Positions 53,161 through 61,820 of a stretch of DNA of 64,000 nucleotides are shown piece after piece. The DNA lies in NCBI RefSeq assembly GCF_964246085.1, contig NZ_CAXTPD010000001.1; one strand, given 5' to 3'. The notes beneath the pieces are model-generated. The model was not told the origin of the DNA and made no database searches. It saw only the letters and a program-made list of their open reading frames with translations. Position numbers and translations under genes: made by a program. Position 1 is the stretch's first letter, and every line of letters begins with the position of its first letter. Origin of the DNA: Brotaphodocola sp003480315 (lineage in GTDB: Bacteria > Bacillota > Clostridia > Lachnospirales > Lachnospiraceae).

Positions 53161-54248
53161 TGGAGAATGAGGTTATGAAAAAAACAGTGATCGTTACGGC
53201 TATCGGGTCGTTTTCTGCCCAGAACGTGATTTCTGCCTGCCACAAGGCAGGTATGCGGGTTGTGGGCTGCGATATATACCCGGCTGAGTGGGTGGTAAAC
53301 TCCCGGGATGTGGATGTATTTTACAGGGCACCCTACGCCACCGGCCGGGAACAGTACCGGAATTTTCTGAAAGAGCTTTGTAAAAAAGAACAGGCCAGCG
53401 TGCTGATGCCGCTGACTGATGTGGAAATTGATGTGATCCAGCAGTGGAGGACAGAGCTGGCGGAGGATTTCAAAATGCTGGACGCAGAGGTCTGGCTTTC
53501 CGATGCTTCTGCTGTCAGCCTTTGCCGGAATAAGGAGAAGATGGAAGTGTTCCTGCGGGAGCGGAAGCTCTGCCGGACCATTCCGGGTGTGCGGCTGGCA
53601 GAGCTTGAAACCATGTCGTGTTCCTATCCGCTGGTGGCCAAGCCCTTTGATGGGCGGAGCAGCCAGGGCCTCCGGATCCTGGAATCCAGAGAGGATCTGG
53701 AATTCCTGCTGCACACCTGCAGCGAGGAGCAGAAACAGCAGTATCTGGTGCAGCCGAAGATCGACGGACATGTTATTACTGTGGATGTGGTGAGAAATCC
53801 GGAAACCGGACAGATATCCTGCCTGCCGAGACGGGAGCTTCTGCGCACCTTAAACGGTGCGGGAACCTCAGTCTGCGTATTCCGAAACGGACTGCTGGAG
53901 CAGCAATGCCGGGATATTGCGGAAGAGGTGGGTATCCGGGGCTGTGTAAATATGGAATTTATCGAGGCAGATCAGGAAAAGAATGAGTATTATTTCCTGG
54001 AATGCAATCCGCGGTTTGCGGGCGGTGTGGCATTTTCCGGCGCTGCAGGCTACGATATGGCAGATGCCCATATACGCTGCTTTACCGGAGAAAAACTGGA
54101 TGAGCTGTCTGTGACTGGTGAGCAGTACATTGCAAGGCGGTACGCAGAGTATTCCATGAACAGCCAGGACAAGGCAGCTGTCGCAGGGCAGACGGACAGC
54201 CCATGCAATGCCACAAGTCAGGCGAAGGGAGAGAATGACAGATGTTAA
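53157..54248 (+). CDS. ATP-grasp domain protein (carbamoyl-phosphate-synthase-like)
   Basis: A 363-residue protein with an N-terminal Rossmann-like domain (TVIVTAIGSFSAQNVISACH) and an ATP-grasp domain (about 110-310) with YPLVAKPFDGRSSQG, VNMEF and YFLECNPRFAGG, which carry ATP- and metal-binding residues. Such ligases in polysaccharide loci attach amino acids or similar acids to sugars; the substrate is unknown. The start at 53157 follows GGAGAGG and overlaps the flippase stop (ATGA). The last 30 residues are low-complexity. Confidence 0.82.
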   Translation: MMENEVMKKTVIVTAIGSFSAQNVISACHKAGMRVVGCDIYPAEWVVNSRDVDVFYRAPYATGREQYRNFLKELCKKEQASVLMPLTDVEIDVIQQWRTELAEDFKMLDAEVWLSDASAVSLCRNKEKMEVFLRERKLCRTIPGVRLAELETMSCSYPLVAKPFDGRSSQGLRILESREDLEFLLHTCSEEQKQQYLVQPKIDGHVITVDVVRNPETGQISCLPRRELLRTLNGAGTSVCVFRNGLLEQQCRDIAEEVGIRGCVNMEFIEADQEKNEYYFLECNPRFAGGVAFSGAAGYDMADAHIRCFTGEKLDELSVTGEQYIARRYAEYSMNSQDKAAVAGQTDSPCNATSQAKGENDRC

Positions 54249-55366
54249 AACGACATGAAGAGCCGGTTATGGTGACCCGTTCATCACTGCCGCCTCTGGA
54301 AGAATATGTGGAAATGTTAAAGCCCATCTGGGACAGCGCCTGGCTGACCAACATGGGAGAATACCACGAAACCTTAAAGGAAAAACTGAAAACATATTTG
54401 AAAACACCGAATCTGGAGCTGTTTGTCAACGGCCATATGGCGCTGGAGCTGACGCTGCAGGCCATGAAGCTGACCGGTGAGGTTATCACGACTCCCTTCA
54501 GCTTTGCCTCCACCACCCACGCTATCGTGCGAAACGGCCTGACTCCGGTATTCTGTGATATCAATGAGGAAGACTATACCATCGACGTGGACAAACTGGA
54601 AAGCCTCATCACGGAGAAGACCTCCGCAATTGTTCCGGTTCATGTATATGGAAATCCCTGCGATGTAAAGCGCATTCAGGAGATTGCGGACCGTCATGGC
54701 TTAAAGGTCATTTATGACGCAGCCCACACCTTTGGTGAGGAGCTTGATGGCGTTGGTATCGGTGAGTTTGGCGATGCCTCCATGTTCAGCTTCCATGCCA
54801 CCAAGGTATTTCACAGCATCGAGGGCGGCGCGGTGGCATTTCATGACCCGGAATTAAAGGATCTGCTGTATCAGCTCAAAAACTTCGGCATTACCGGTTA
54901 TGAGCAGGTGGAGTATGTGGGTGCCAACGGAAAGATGAATGAGTTCCAGGCGGCCATGGGCCTCTGCAACCTGCGCCATGTGGACGCGGACATTGCTAAG
55001 AGAAAAGTTCTGACAGAGCGTTACCGGGAGCGCCTGGGCGGCGTGGAAGGCATCCGTCTCTGCAAAGAAAAGGCTGGCGTGCGTTACAATTATGCTTACA
55101 TGCCGGTGGTATTTGAGGGCTACGGCGCAGACCGGGACGAGATCTTTGCGGCGCTGAAGGAGTACAACATCTTTGCCCGCAAGTATTTCTATCCGTGCAT
55201 CAACGATTACGCATGTTACCGGGAACAGTTCTCTTCGGATGACACACCAGTGGCAAAGCGGATCGCATCTGAAGTGCTGACACTGCCGTTATACCCGGAT
55301 CTTTCCCTGGAAACAGTGGACGAGATCTGCGATATCATACTGAAATGTGGAGAAAAGTCGAAATGA
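54242..55366 (+). CDS. DegT/DnrJ/EryC1/StrS aminotransferase
   Basis: A 374-residue pyridoxal-phosphate enzyme that aminates keto-sugars bound to nucleotides. FVNGHMALELTLQAM, the cofactor region YDAAHTFGEELDG and the Schiff-base lysine in FHATKVFHSIEGGAV are family hallmarks, followed by FGITGYEQVEYVGANGKMNE. It probably makes an amino-sugar whose amino group could then be acylated by the adjacent ATP-grasp protein (inference). Its start overlaps the previous gene by seven bases. Confidence 0.9.
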   Translation: MLKRHEEPVMVTRSSLPPLEEYVEMLKPIWDSAWLTNMGEYHETLKEKLKTYLKTPNLELFVNGHMALELTLQAMKLTGEVITTPFSFASTTHAIVRNGLTPVFCDINEEDYTIDVDKLESLITEKTSAIVPVHVYGNPCDVKRIQEIADRHGLKVIYDAAHTFGEELDGVGIGEFGDASMFSFHATKVFHSIEGGAVAFHDPELKDLLYQLKNFGITGYEQVEYVGANGKMNEFQAAMGLCNLRHVDADIAKRKVLTERYRERLGGVEGIRLCKEKAGVRYNYAYMPVVFEGYGADRDEIFAALKEYNIFARKYFYPCINDYACYREQFSSDDTPVAKRIASEVLTLPLYPDLSLETVDEICDIILKCGEKSK

Positions 55367-56085
55367 ACAAGGTGCTGATCGTGATTCCCGCCTATAATGA
55401 GGAAGCGAATATCGAGAATGTGGTACGGGAGCTGGAGGATAAGTATCCGCAGTTTGATTATATTGTGGTCAATGACGGCTCCAGAGACCGGACAGCAGCC
55501 ATTTGCCGGGAAAACGGTTTCAACCTGCTGGATCTTCCGGTGAATCTGGGCCTTGCAGGCTGCTTTCAGGCAGGAATGAAATACGCTTACCATAAAGGAT
55601 ATGAATATGCCATCCAGTTTGATGGTGACGGGCAGCACCGGCCGGAGTTCATTGAGCCTATGATGGAAAAGATGAAAGAGGGCTATGAAATTGTCATCGG
55701 AAGCCGGTTTGTGAATGCGAAGAAGGACTGGTCCATGCGTATGCTGGGAAGCCGTCTGATTGAAATGGCCATCCGCCTGACAACGGGCGTGACAGTCAAC
55801 GATCCGACCTCCGGCATGCGGATGTTCGATCGGGAGATGATCAAAGAATTTGCCCTGAACTTAAACTACGGACCAGAGCCTGATACCGTGTCTTACCTGT
55901 TAAAGCAGGGAGCAAGGGTGGCCGAGATTCCGGTGCACATCGCGGAACGGGCCGGTGGCGAGAGCTATTTAAAGCCGATGGTGGCTGTGCGGTATATGGC
56001 TCGGATGCTTCTGTCAATTCTGCTGATCCAGAATTTCCGGAACAGTTCAGCCATGCGCCGTGACAGAAGCAGCCAGAGAATATAA
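55363..56085 (+). CDS. glycosyltransferase family 2, dolichol/undecaprenyl-phosphate-sugar synthase type
   Basis: A 240-residue enzyme: LIVIPAYNEEANIENVV, YIVVNDGSRDRT, NLGLAGCFQAGMKYA, QFDGDGQHRPE, and DPTSGMRMF, the pattern of polyprenyl-phosphate sugar synthases. Such enzymes charge a lipid carrier with a single sugar. The DUF2304 protein further down the locus often accompanies this type. ATG at 55363 overlaps the previous stop; GGAGA precedes. Confidence 0.88.
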   Translation: MNKVLIVIPAYNEEANIENVVRELEDKYPQFDYIVVNDGSRDRTAAICRENGFNLLDLPVNLGLAGCFQAGMKYAYHKGYEYAIQFDGDGQHRPEFIEPMMEKMKEGYEIVIGSRFVNAKKDWSMRMLGSRLIEMAIRLTTGVTVNDPTSGMRMFDREMIKEFALNLNYGPEPDTVSYLLKQGARVAEIPVHIAERAGGESYLKPMVAVRYMARMLLSILLIQNFRNSSAMRRDRSSQRI

Positions 56086-56106
56086 ACGTAACGGAGTACA
56101 ATCACT

Positions 56107-57405
56107 ATGAAACACTGGACGCACCTTCTTATGAAGACAGGGATGAGCCTGGAAAAAGAGAATATGATCTGGAATATGACAGGAAGCTTCTTCTATGCCT
56201 TTGCCAGCATGGTGCTTTCCTTTCTGGTATTGCGCATTGCGGGGGAGGAGCAGGGAGGCATCTTTTCCTTCGGGTTCAGTACCGTAGGGCAGCAGATGTT
56301 TCTTCTGGCCTACTTTGGAATCCGTCCGTTCCACATCACGGATGGGACAAACCAGTACCGGTTCGGGGATTACCTGCATCACCGGTATGTGACCTGCGCC
56401 CTGGCGCTGCTTCTCGGAGCCGGATATCTGGCGTGTATCGGTTATTCCTGGCAGAAGGCGCAGATCATTTTTCTGCTGATCGTCTACAAGGTGATCGACG
56501 GTTTTGCTGATGTGTATGAGTCGGAATTTCAGCGTCAGGGCTGCCTGTACCTGACCGGACGCTCCAATACCTTCCGTACGATTTTGTCGGTGGGGGTATT
56601 TCTGGCCACGCTGGTTTCGGGGGCAGGACTGTTTGCCGCCTGCGCGGCAGCGGTTCTGGGACAGATCGCCGGTGTAGTACTGTTTGACATTGTGGTTTTA
56701 AGAGAACTGAAGCGGGTGGATTACGGATGGAGCGCAAAGCAGGGCGTTTCCTTAACGGCATCGTCTATTCTTTTGTTTGTATCGGTGTTTTTGGATTTTT
56801 ATATTTTTTCCGCTGCAAAATATGCCATAGATGCCCATCTGGGCGATGCGGCCAGCGGCTATTTCAATGTGATTTTCATGCCGACCTCCGTCATCAATCT
56901 GGCGGCGGGCTTTGTTATCCGCCCGTTTCTGACGTATCTGACGGACTGCTGGAATGAACACCGGTTTTCTGATTTTAAAAAGAAGCTTCTTACTATCATG
57001 GCGGTGATCGGAGGTCTGACGGTGCTGGCGGTGGGGGGGACCGTGGTGCTTGGCAGACCGGTCCTGGCACTTTTAGAGTGGCTGCTTGGCAAATCCTACA
57101 GCGGAACGCTGACGGCGCTGTGGCCGGCATTTATCATGATCGTGCTGGGCGGCGGCTTTTATGCAGTGCTGAATTTATATTATTATGCATTGGTGATCCT
57201 GCGCAGGCAGAAGCTGATTTTTGGCATTTACGCAGTGCTGACTGTGCTTGCGGCCATTCTGGCACCGAGGCTTACGGTGGCGCTTGGAATCTTCGGCGCA
57301 GCGTTTGCCTATCTCATTTTGATGATCGTGATGGCAGCAGGCTTTGTGGGCGGTGCCTGGTTTGAGATACAAAAAGAAATACGGGAGGTGCGTCATGACA
57401 GTTGA
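56107..57405 (+). CDS. second polysaccharide flippase-like membrane protein
   Basis: A 432-residue protein with about twelve hydrophobic segments and the pattern of oligosaccharide flippases (NMTGSFFYAFASMVLSFLVL; RIAGEEQGGIFSFGFSTVG). More divergent than the flippase at 51706. Two flippases in one locus could serve two lipid-linked products. It overlaps the next glycosyltransferase gene by 11 bases. Confidence 0.82.
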   Translation: MKHWTHLLMKTGMSLEKENMIWNMTGSFFYAFASMVLSFLVLRIAGEEQGGIFSFGFSTVGQQMFLLAYFGIRPFHITDGTNQYRFGDYLHHRYVTCALALLLGAGYLACIGYSWQKAQIIFLLIVYKVIDGFADVYESEFQRQGCLYLTGRSNTFRTILSVGVFLATLVSGAGLFAACAAAVLGQIAGVVLFDIVVLRELKRVDYGWSAKQGVSLTASSILLFVSVFLDFYIFSAAKYAIDAHLGDAASGYFNVIFMPTSVINLAAGFVIRPFLTYLTDCWNEHRFSDFKKKLLTIMAVIGGLTVLAVGGTVVLGRPVLALLEWLLGKSYSGTLTALWPAFIMIVLGGGFYAVLNLYYYALVILRRQKLIFGIYAVLTVLAAILAPRLTVALGIFGAAFAYLILMIVMAAGFVGGAWFEIQKEIREVRHDS

Positions 57406-58339
57406 TGTTTTGATTCCGGTGTACAAGCCGGACCGGCGGTTTGCGAGACTGCTTCAGATGCTCAGGAAGCAGACGGTGGTACCGAACCGGATCATCATTA
57501 TGAATACAGAAAAATCTTACTGGAACGCGGACGGATACCGGAATATCCCCGGTATGGAGGTCCATCATCTGACGAAGGAAGAGTTTGACCATGGCGGTAC
57601 ACGTAATCTGGCGGCGTGGTATTCCGAATCGGATATCATGATATTCATGACGGATGATGCAGTCCCCCAGGATGAGCATCTGATCGAGAACCTGCTGAGG
57701 GGGCTGGAACAGAAGGGACCGGATGGTGAGACCGTGGCGGTGGCTTACGCAAGGCAGCTTCCCGCAAAGGACTGCCGCACGATCGAGCGTTATACCCGCG
57801 CCTTTAACTACCCGGATAAGCCCATGGTCAAGACGAAAAAGAATCTGGAAACCATGGGGATCAAGACGTACTTTGCTTCCAATGTCTGCTGTGCGTACCG
57901 CAAGGACATTTTCCGGAAGCTGGAGGGGTTTGTGAACAGCACACTTTTTAATGAAGACATGATCTACGCGGCAACGGCCATGGATGCAGGTTACGCGGTG
58001 GCCTATGTGCCGGAGGCAAAGGTGGTCCATTCCCATAACCTGACACCCATGCAGCAGTTTCACAGGAACTTTGATCTGGCAGTATCCCAGGCAGAGCACC
58101 CGGAGATTTTTGCGGAGCTGAAATCTGAGGGCGAGGGCATCCGCCTGGTGAAGCAGACGGCAAAATATCTGCTGGCGCATTTCCGGGGCTTTCTGATCCC
58201 GGAGCTTGTGGTCAGCAGCGGCTGCAAATATCTCGGCTATAAGCTGGGAAAACAGTATGAGAAGCTTCCCAGGAAGATGATCCTCTGGTGCAGCATGAGT
58301 CCGCTTTACTGGGAAAAGAAATGGAGAAGAAAATCATGA
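57395..58339 (+). CDS. glycosyltransferase family 2, rhamnosyltransferase-like
   Basis: A 314-residue enzyme: VDVLIPVYKPDRRFARLLQM, HHLTKEEFDHGGTRNLAA, IMIFMTDDAVPQDE, then SNVCCAYRKDIF and VPEAKVVHSHNLTPMQQF. FDHGGTRN and DDAVP are characteristic of rhamnosyltransferases, in line with rfbC nearby. The ATG at 57395 follows GGGAGGT; its stop overlaps the start of the DUF2304 gene. Confidence 0.87.
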   Translation: MTVDVLIPVYKPDRRFARLLQMLRKQTVVPNRIIIMNTEKSYWNADGYRNIPGMEVHHLTKEEFDHGGTRNLAAWYSESDIMIFMTDDAVPQDEHLIENLLRGLEQKGPDGETVAVAYARQLPAKDCRTIERYTRAFNYPDKPMVKTKKNLETMGIKTYFASNVCCAYRKDIFRKLEGFVNSTLFNEDMIYAATAMDAGYAVAYVPEAKVVHSHNLTPMQQFHRNFDLAVSQAEHPEIFAELKSEGEGIRLVKQTAKYLLAHFRGFLIPELVVSSGCKYLGYKLGKQYEKLPRKMILWCSMSPLYWEKKWRRKS

Positions 58340-58686
58340 TGACCATAACCCTGCGAATTGCGCTGATCCTGGTGTCCCTTGGCACCTTTGCCATGATCAT
58401 GCGCAAGATACGCCAGTCCCGGATGCAGATCGAGAGCGCGATCTTCTGGATCGTGCTGGCCCTGGTGCTGGTGGTATACAGCGTATTTCCGAAGGTGGCC
58501 GATGCCTGCGCCAGTCTTCTGGGAATCTACGCAACAACCAACTTTTTATTTTTGTTTGCGATCTTTGTGCTGATTTTAAAGGTGTTCTTTATGAGCATCC
58601 ATATCTCCCAGCTGGAAAGCAAGATCAAGGAACTGGTACAGGCCATGGCGCTTGAGGAGAAAAAATATGAAGAAGAGAAGCACTAG
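58336..58686 (+). CDS. DUF2304 small membrane protein
   Basis: A 116-residue protein with three hydrophobic helices (about 3-20, 35-55, 65-85), each preceded by charged residues (MRKIRQSRMQIESAIFW), and a charged C-terminal coiled-coil-like tail. This matches DUF2304 proteins, which commonly sit beside lipid-phosphate sugar synthases in surface-glycan loci. Function unknown. ATG at 58336 follows GGAGA and overlaps the previous stop. Confidence 0.82.
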   Translation: MMTITLRIALILVSLGTFAMIMRKIRQSRMQIESAIFWIVLALVLVVYSVFPKVADACASLLGIYATTNFLFLFAIFVLILKVFFMSIHISQLESKIKELVQAMALEEKKYEEEKH

Positions 58687-60331
58687 CCTGATTGCCGGGA
58701 TCCTGTGCCTGGCGGCTGCTGCGGCCTGGCACAGCCTGGATGTGCGCGCCGGGATCCATGAGACCGGTGCCTCCTGGCAGATGGGGCGGTATCTGCTGCT
58801 AATCGTGCTGGTTCTGGTACTGACCACGGTCTGCGGCTATTTCCTGCTTGAAAAGGCTGTTCCCTGCTCTCTGCCGAAGCTGGCAGTGCTTATGACGGGC
58901 GGTCTTGGCATCCTTTATCTCTTTGTTCTGCCGCCGCTTACGGCGCCGGATGAGATCAGCCACTATGTCAGTGCTTACCGGCTTTCTTCCCAGATGACCG
59001 GGCAGCCCCAGCGGGACCGGTATGGCCGGGTGCTCTTGCGGGCGCAGGATGCCTGGATAGAAGACCTGAACGGGGATTTTGTGTATGAGCCGGATGAGGA
59101 CGGCAATCTGCAGGTGACGGCTGAGAGCCGGGAACAGGCAGCGAAGCTGGGCGAAACGCTGGAGGAGTCCACCTACGAGCTGCTTCACAGCCTAGGCCTG
59201 AACGGGCAGTACGCTCCGGAGCGCACCGCAGAGATTGAGGCGCTGGGATCCTATGTCAGCTCCACCTACCCGCCGGTTACCACCACGCCTCTTGCCTATG
59301 TGCCTCAGGCCATCGGCATCAGCCTGGCAAGACTTCTGGGCCTGAACACCGTCAGCCTGTTGTATTTCGGACGATTCTGCAACCTGCTCTTCTTTGTGGC
59401 CATGCTGTATTGGTCCATGAAGCGGATCCCTTTCGGAAAGGAAGTGCTTTTCGGTGTGGCCGTGCTTCCTATGAGCCTGCATCTGGCGGCATCCTTTTCT
59501 TACGATGTGATGATCCTGTCCTGCATGTTTTTGCTGACGGCAGTCTGTCTGGATCTGGCCTATGAAAGGGCACAGGTCCGGGCCTGGGATATTGTGCTGT
59601 TAGCAGTCCTGGCTGCTGTGGCAGGTCCTTGTAAAATGGTCTACGCACCGATGCTGGGCTTGTGCCTTTTGATCCCCATGCAGAAATTTGGCAAGGTGCG
59701 AAACTGGTTTATCAGTGCCTTTGCAGTGGGAATAGCCTGGGGCATGGCCATGTATCTGGTAAACAGCCAGGTTATTGCCACCTACGCAGCCGCTACGGAG
59801 GCTGACAGCTACGTGGCCTGGGCCGGGGAGGCAGGCTTTAGCATGAGCCTTTTCATCCACGATCCTGTGCTGCTGGTGCGGATGTTTTACCAGACACTGC
59901 TCTGGAATGCCAAGGACATGCATATCACCATGATCGGAGGCTGGCTTGGCAATCTGGATCAGGTGCTGGATGTGCCGTACCTGGCGGTCTGGGCATTTAC
60001 CCTGTGTCTGACCGGCCTGGCTTTAAAAATCCCGGGAGAGCAGCTTCGCATGAGCGGGCGTCACAGAGTCTGGACCGGATTTTTATGTGCGGCCTGCGCT
60101 GGTCTTACCATGCTGTCTATGCTGATTGCCTGGACACCGGTCAGCTCCCGGGTGATCCTGGGTGTTCAGGGACGGTATTTCCTGCCATTTCTGCCGGTGC
60201 TTTTATTGGCGCTGAAAAATCAGACAGTGGTTTTGACAAAGGATAAAAACCGTAGTATATTGTATCTGATGTGCTGTCTGAACGGTTACGCCCTGGTGCG
60301 CCTGTTCAGCATCGTGTGCATCCGGCTTTAA
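58667..60331 (+). CDS. DUF2142-like polytopic membrane protein, putative lipid-linked-sugar glycosyltransferase
   Basis: A 554-residue protein with about twelve hydrophobic segments and a large extracytoplasmic loop (about 100-200) after PPLTAPDEISHYVSAYRLSS. An acidic APDE motif in the first loop and the loop-rich layout are found in DUF2142 and other GT-C-fold membrane proteins that use lipid-phosphate sugars. That role is inferred from the neighbouring sugar-lipid synthase and DUF2304 genes. The ATG at 58667 follows GAGGAG and overlaps the DUF2304 gene by 20 bases. Confidence 0.78.
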   Translation: MKKRSTSLIAGILCLAAAAAWHSLDVRAGIHETGASWQMGRYLLLIVLVLVLTTVCGYFLLEKAVPCSLPKLAVLMTGGLGILYLFVLPPLTAPDEISHYVSAYRLSSQMTGQPQRDRYGRVLLRAQDAWIEDLNGDFVYEPDEDGNLQVTAESREQAAKLGETLEESTYELLHSLGLNGQYAPERTAEIEALGSYVSSTYPPVTTTPLAYVPQAIGISLARLLGLNTVSLLYFGRFCNLLFFVAMLYWSMKRIPFGKEVLFGVAVLPMSLHLAASFSYDVMILSCMFLLTAVCLDLAYERAQVRAWDIVLLAVLAAVAGPCKMVYAPMLGLCLLIPMQKFGKVRNWFISAFAVGIAWGMAMYLVNSQVIATYAAATEADSYVAWAGEAGFSMSLFIHDPVLLVRMFYQTLLWNAKDMHITMIGGWLGNLDQVLDVPYLAVWAFTLCLTGLALKIPGEQLRMSGRHRVWTGFLCAACAGLTMLSMLIAWTPVSSRVILGVQGRYFLPFLPVLLLALKNQTVVLTKDKNRSILYLMCCLNGYALVRLFSIVCIRL

Positions 60332-60364
60332 ATTTTATATGAAGGAAAAGTGAGGAAGAAAACA

Positions 60365-60931
60365 ATGGGAAAGATCAAAGTGACATCCTGCGACATAGAG
60401 GGACTTTATGTGATCGAGCCAACCGTATTCAAGGATGAGCGCGGTTACTTTGTAGAGACTTACAACCAGAATGATTTCAAAGAGGCTGGCCTGAACATGG
60501 TATTTGTACAGGACAACCAGTCCATGTCTGTAAAGGGCGTACTGCGCGGCCTGCATTTCCAGAAGCAGTATCCGCAGGGCAAGCTGGTGCGTGCCATCCG
60601 CGGTGCGGTATTTGATGTGGCAGTAGACCTGCGCGCAGACTCCAAAACCTACGGCAAATGGTTCGGCGTAGAGCTGACTGCAGAGAATAAGAAACAATTC
60701 TATATTCCGGAAGGCTTCGCCCATGGCTTTCTGGTCCTGTCTGATGAGGCTGAGTTTGCCTATAAGTGTACCGATTTCTATCATCCGGGCGATGAGGGCG
60801 GCCTGGCTTATAATGATCCGGAGATTGGCATTGACTGGCCGTTTGAGGAAGGCGTAGAGCTGATCATCTCCGAGAAAGACAAAAAGTGGAGTGGTCTGAA
60901 GGATACCTTCAAATTTAATGAGGAAAATTAA
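60365..60931 (+). CDS. rfbC: dTDP-4-dehydrorhamnose 3,5-epimerase
   Basis: A 188-residue cupin enzyme of the dTDP-L-rhamnose pathway. DERGYFVETYNQNDF, GVLRGLHFQ (catalytic-region His), GAVFDVAVDLR and IPEGFAHGFLVLSD are diagnostic. RfbA, RfbB and RfbD are not in the window. The ATG at 60365 follows GAGGAAG; a GTG at 60350 is possible but would put that site inside the gene. Four bases separate it from the ABC permease gene. Confidence 0.94.
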   Translation: MGKIKVTSCDIEGLYVIEPTVFKDERGYFVETYNQNDFKEAGLNMVFVQDNQSMSVKGVLRGLHFQKQYPQGKLVRAIRGAVFDVAVDLRADSKTYGKWFGVELTAENKKQFYIPEGFAHGFLVLSDEAEFAYKCTDFYHPGDEGGLAYNDPEIGIDWPFEEGVELIISEKDKKWSGLKDTFKFNEEN

Positions 60932-60934
60932 CGT

Positions 60935-61747
60935 ATGAATTATGTAATTTCGCTGATGAAAGAAATCGTCAGGAAACGAAAACTCATCTGGGATCTGGCA
61001 AAGGCAGATTTTCGAAAACGCTTCGTGGGATCCTATTTCGGCATGGTTTGGATGCTGGTCCAGCCTATCGTTACGGTACTTATTTATTTCTTCATCTTCC
61101 AGGTGGGATTTAAGAGTGTGCCGCCGGTTCCGGGTGTACCTTACGTGCTGTGGCTGATCCCGGGTATTGTACCGTGGTTTTTCTACAGTGAGGCATTAAA
61201 CTGTGTGACCGGATGTCTGCAGGAGTACAGTTATCTGGTCAAGAAGGTTGTATTCCAGGTAGAGATCCTGCCCATCATCAAGCTGATCTCCTGCATGCTG
61301 GTGCATGCGTTTTTCGCCGGGATCATGCTGGCAGTATTTTTGTGCTACGGACGTCTTCCCATGGCAACCTGGATCCAGATCCTGTATTACAGCTTTGCGG
61401 CTGCCATGCTGGCGCTGGCCTTTGGATATCTGACCTCTGCCATCAATGTCTTTTTTAAGGATATGGCGCAGATCGTCAGCATCTGTCTGCAGTTTGGCAT
61501 GTGGCTGACTCCGATCATGTACCAGGAGACCATGTTTGCTGACAAGGCACCATGGTTTGTGACAATTCTGAAACTGAATCCGTTCTACTATGTGGTAGCA
61601 GGCTACCGGGACAGCATGCTGACCGGAAACTGCTTCTGGGAGCGGCCAAAGCTCGGCATCTATTTCTGGGTGGTGACTCTGGTGATCGGACTTCTGGGAC
61701 TTCGGGTGTTTAAGCGGCTGCGCCCGCATTTTTCCGACGTATTGTAA
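60935..61747 (+). CDS. ABC-2 type polysaccharide export permease (Wzm/TagG-like)
   Basis: A 270-residue membrane protein with six hydrophobic segments; DLAKADFRKRFVGSYFGMVW, YLVKKVVFQVEILPIIKLIS and LNPFYYVVAGYRD are typical of the permease half of polysaccharide or teichoic-acid exporters. The partner ATPase (Wzt/TagH) normally lies next door; here the next genes are an acyltransferase and a hydrolase, so the ATPase must be encoded outside the window. Confidence 0.88.
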   Translation: MNYVISLMKEIVRKRKLIWDLAKADFRKRFVGSYFGMVWMLVQPIVTVLIYFFIFQVGFKSVPPVPGVPYVLWLIPGIVPWFFYSEALNCVTGCLQEYSYLVKKVVFQVEILPIIKLISCMLVHAFFAGIMLAVFLCYGRLPMATWIQILYYSFAAAMLALAFGYLTSAINVFFKDMAQIVSICLQFGMWLTPIMYQETMFADKAPWFVTILKLNPFYYVVAGYRDSMLTGNCFWERPKLGIYFWVVTLVIGLLGLRVFKRLRPHFSDVL

Positions 61748-61820
61748 CAGGCGGATGAATCTGGTGTCCGGTTTTCGGATGGCAGACTGATAAAATGTAT
61801 GACAGACGAGGGGGAATCAT

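Noticed and set aside
52929..53771. A 280-codon minus-strand frame across the flippase and ATP-grasp genes
   Set aside because: It spans two overlapping plus-strand genes and shows no conserved motif.
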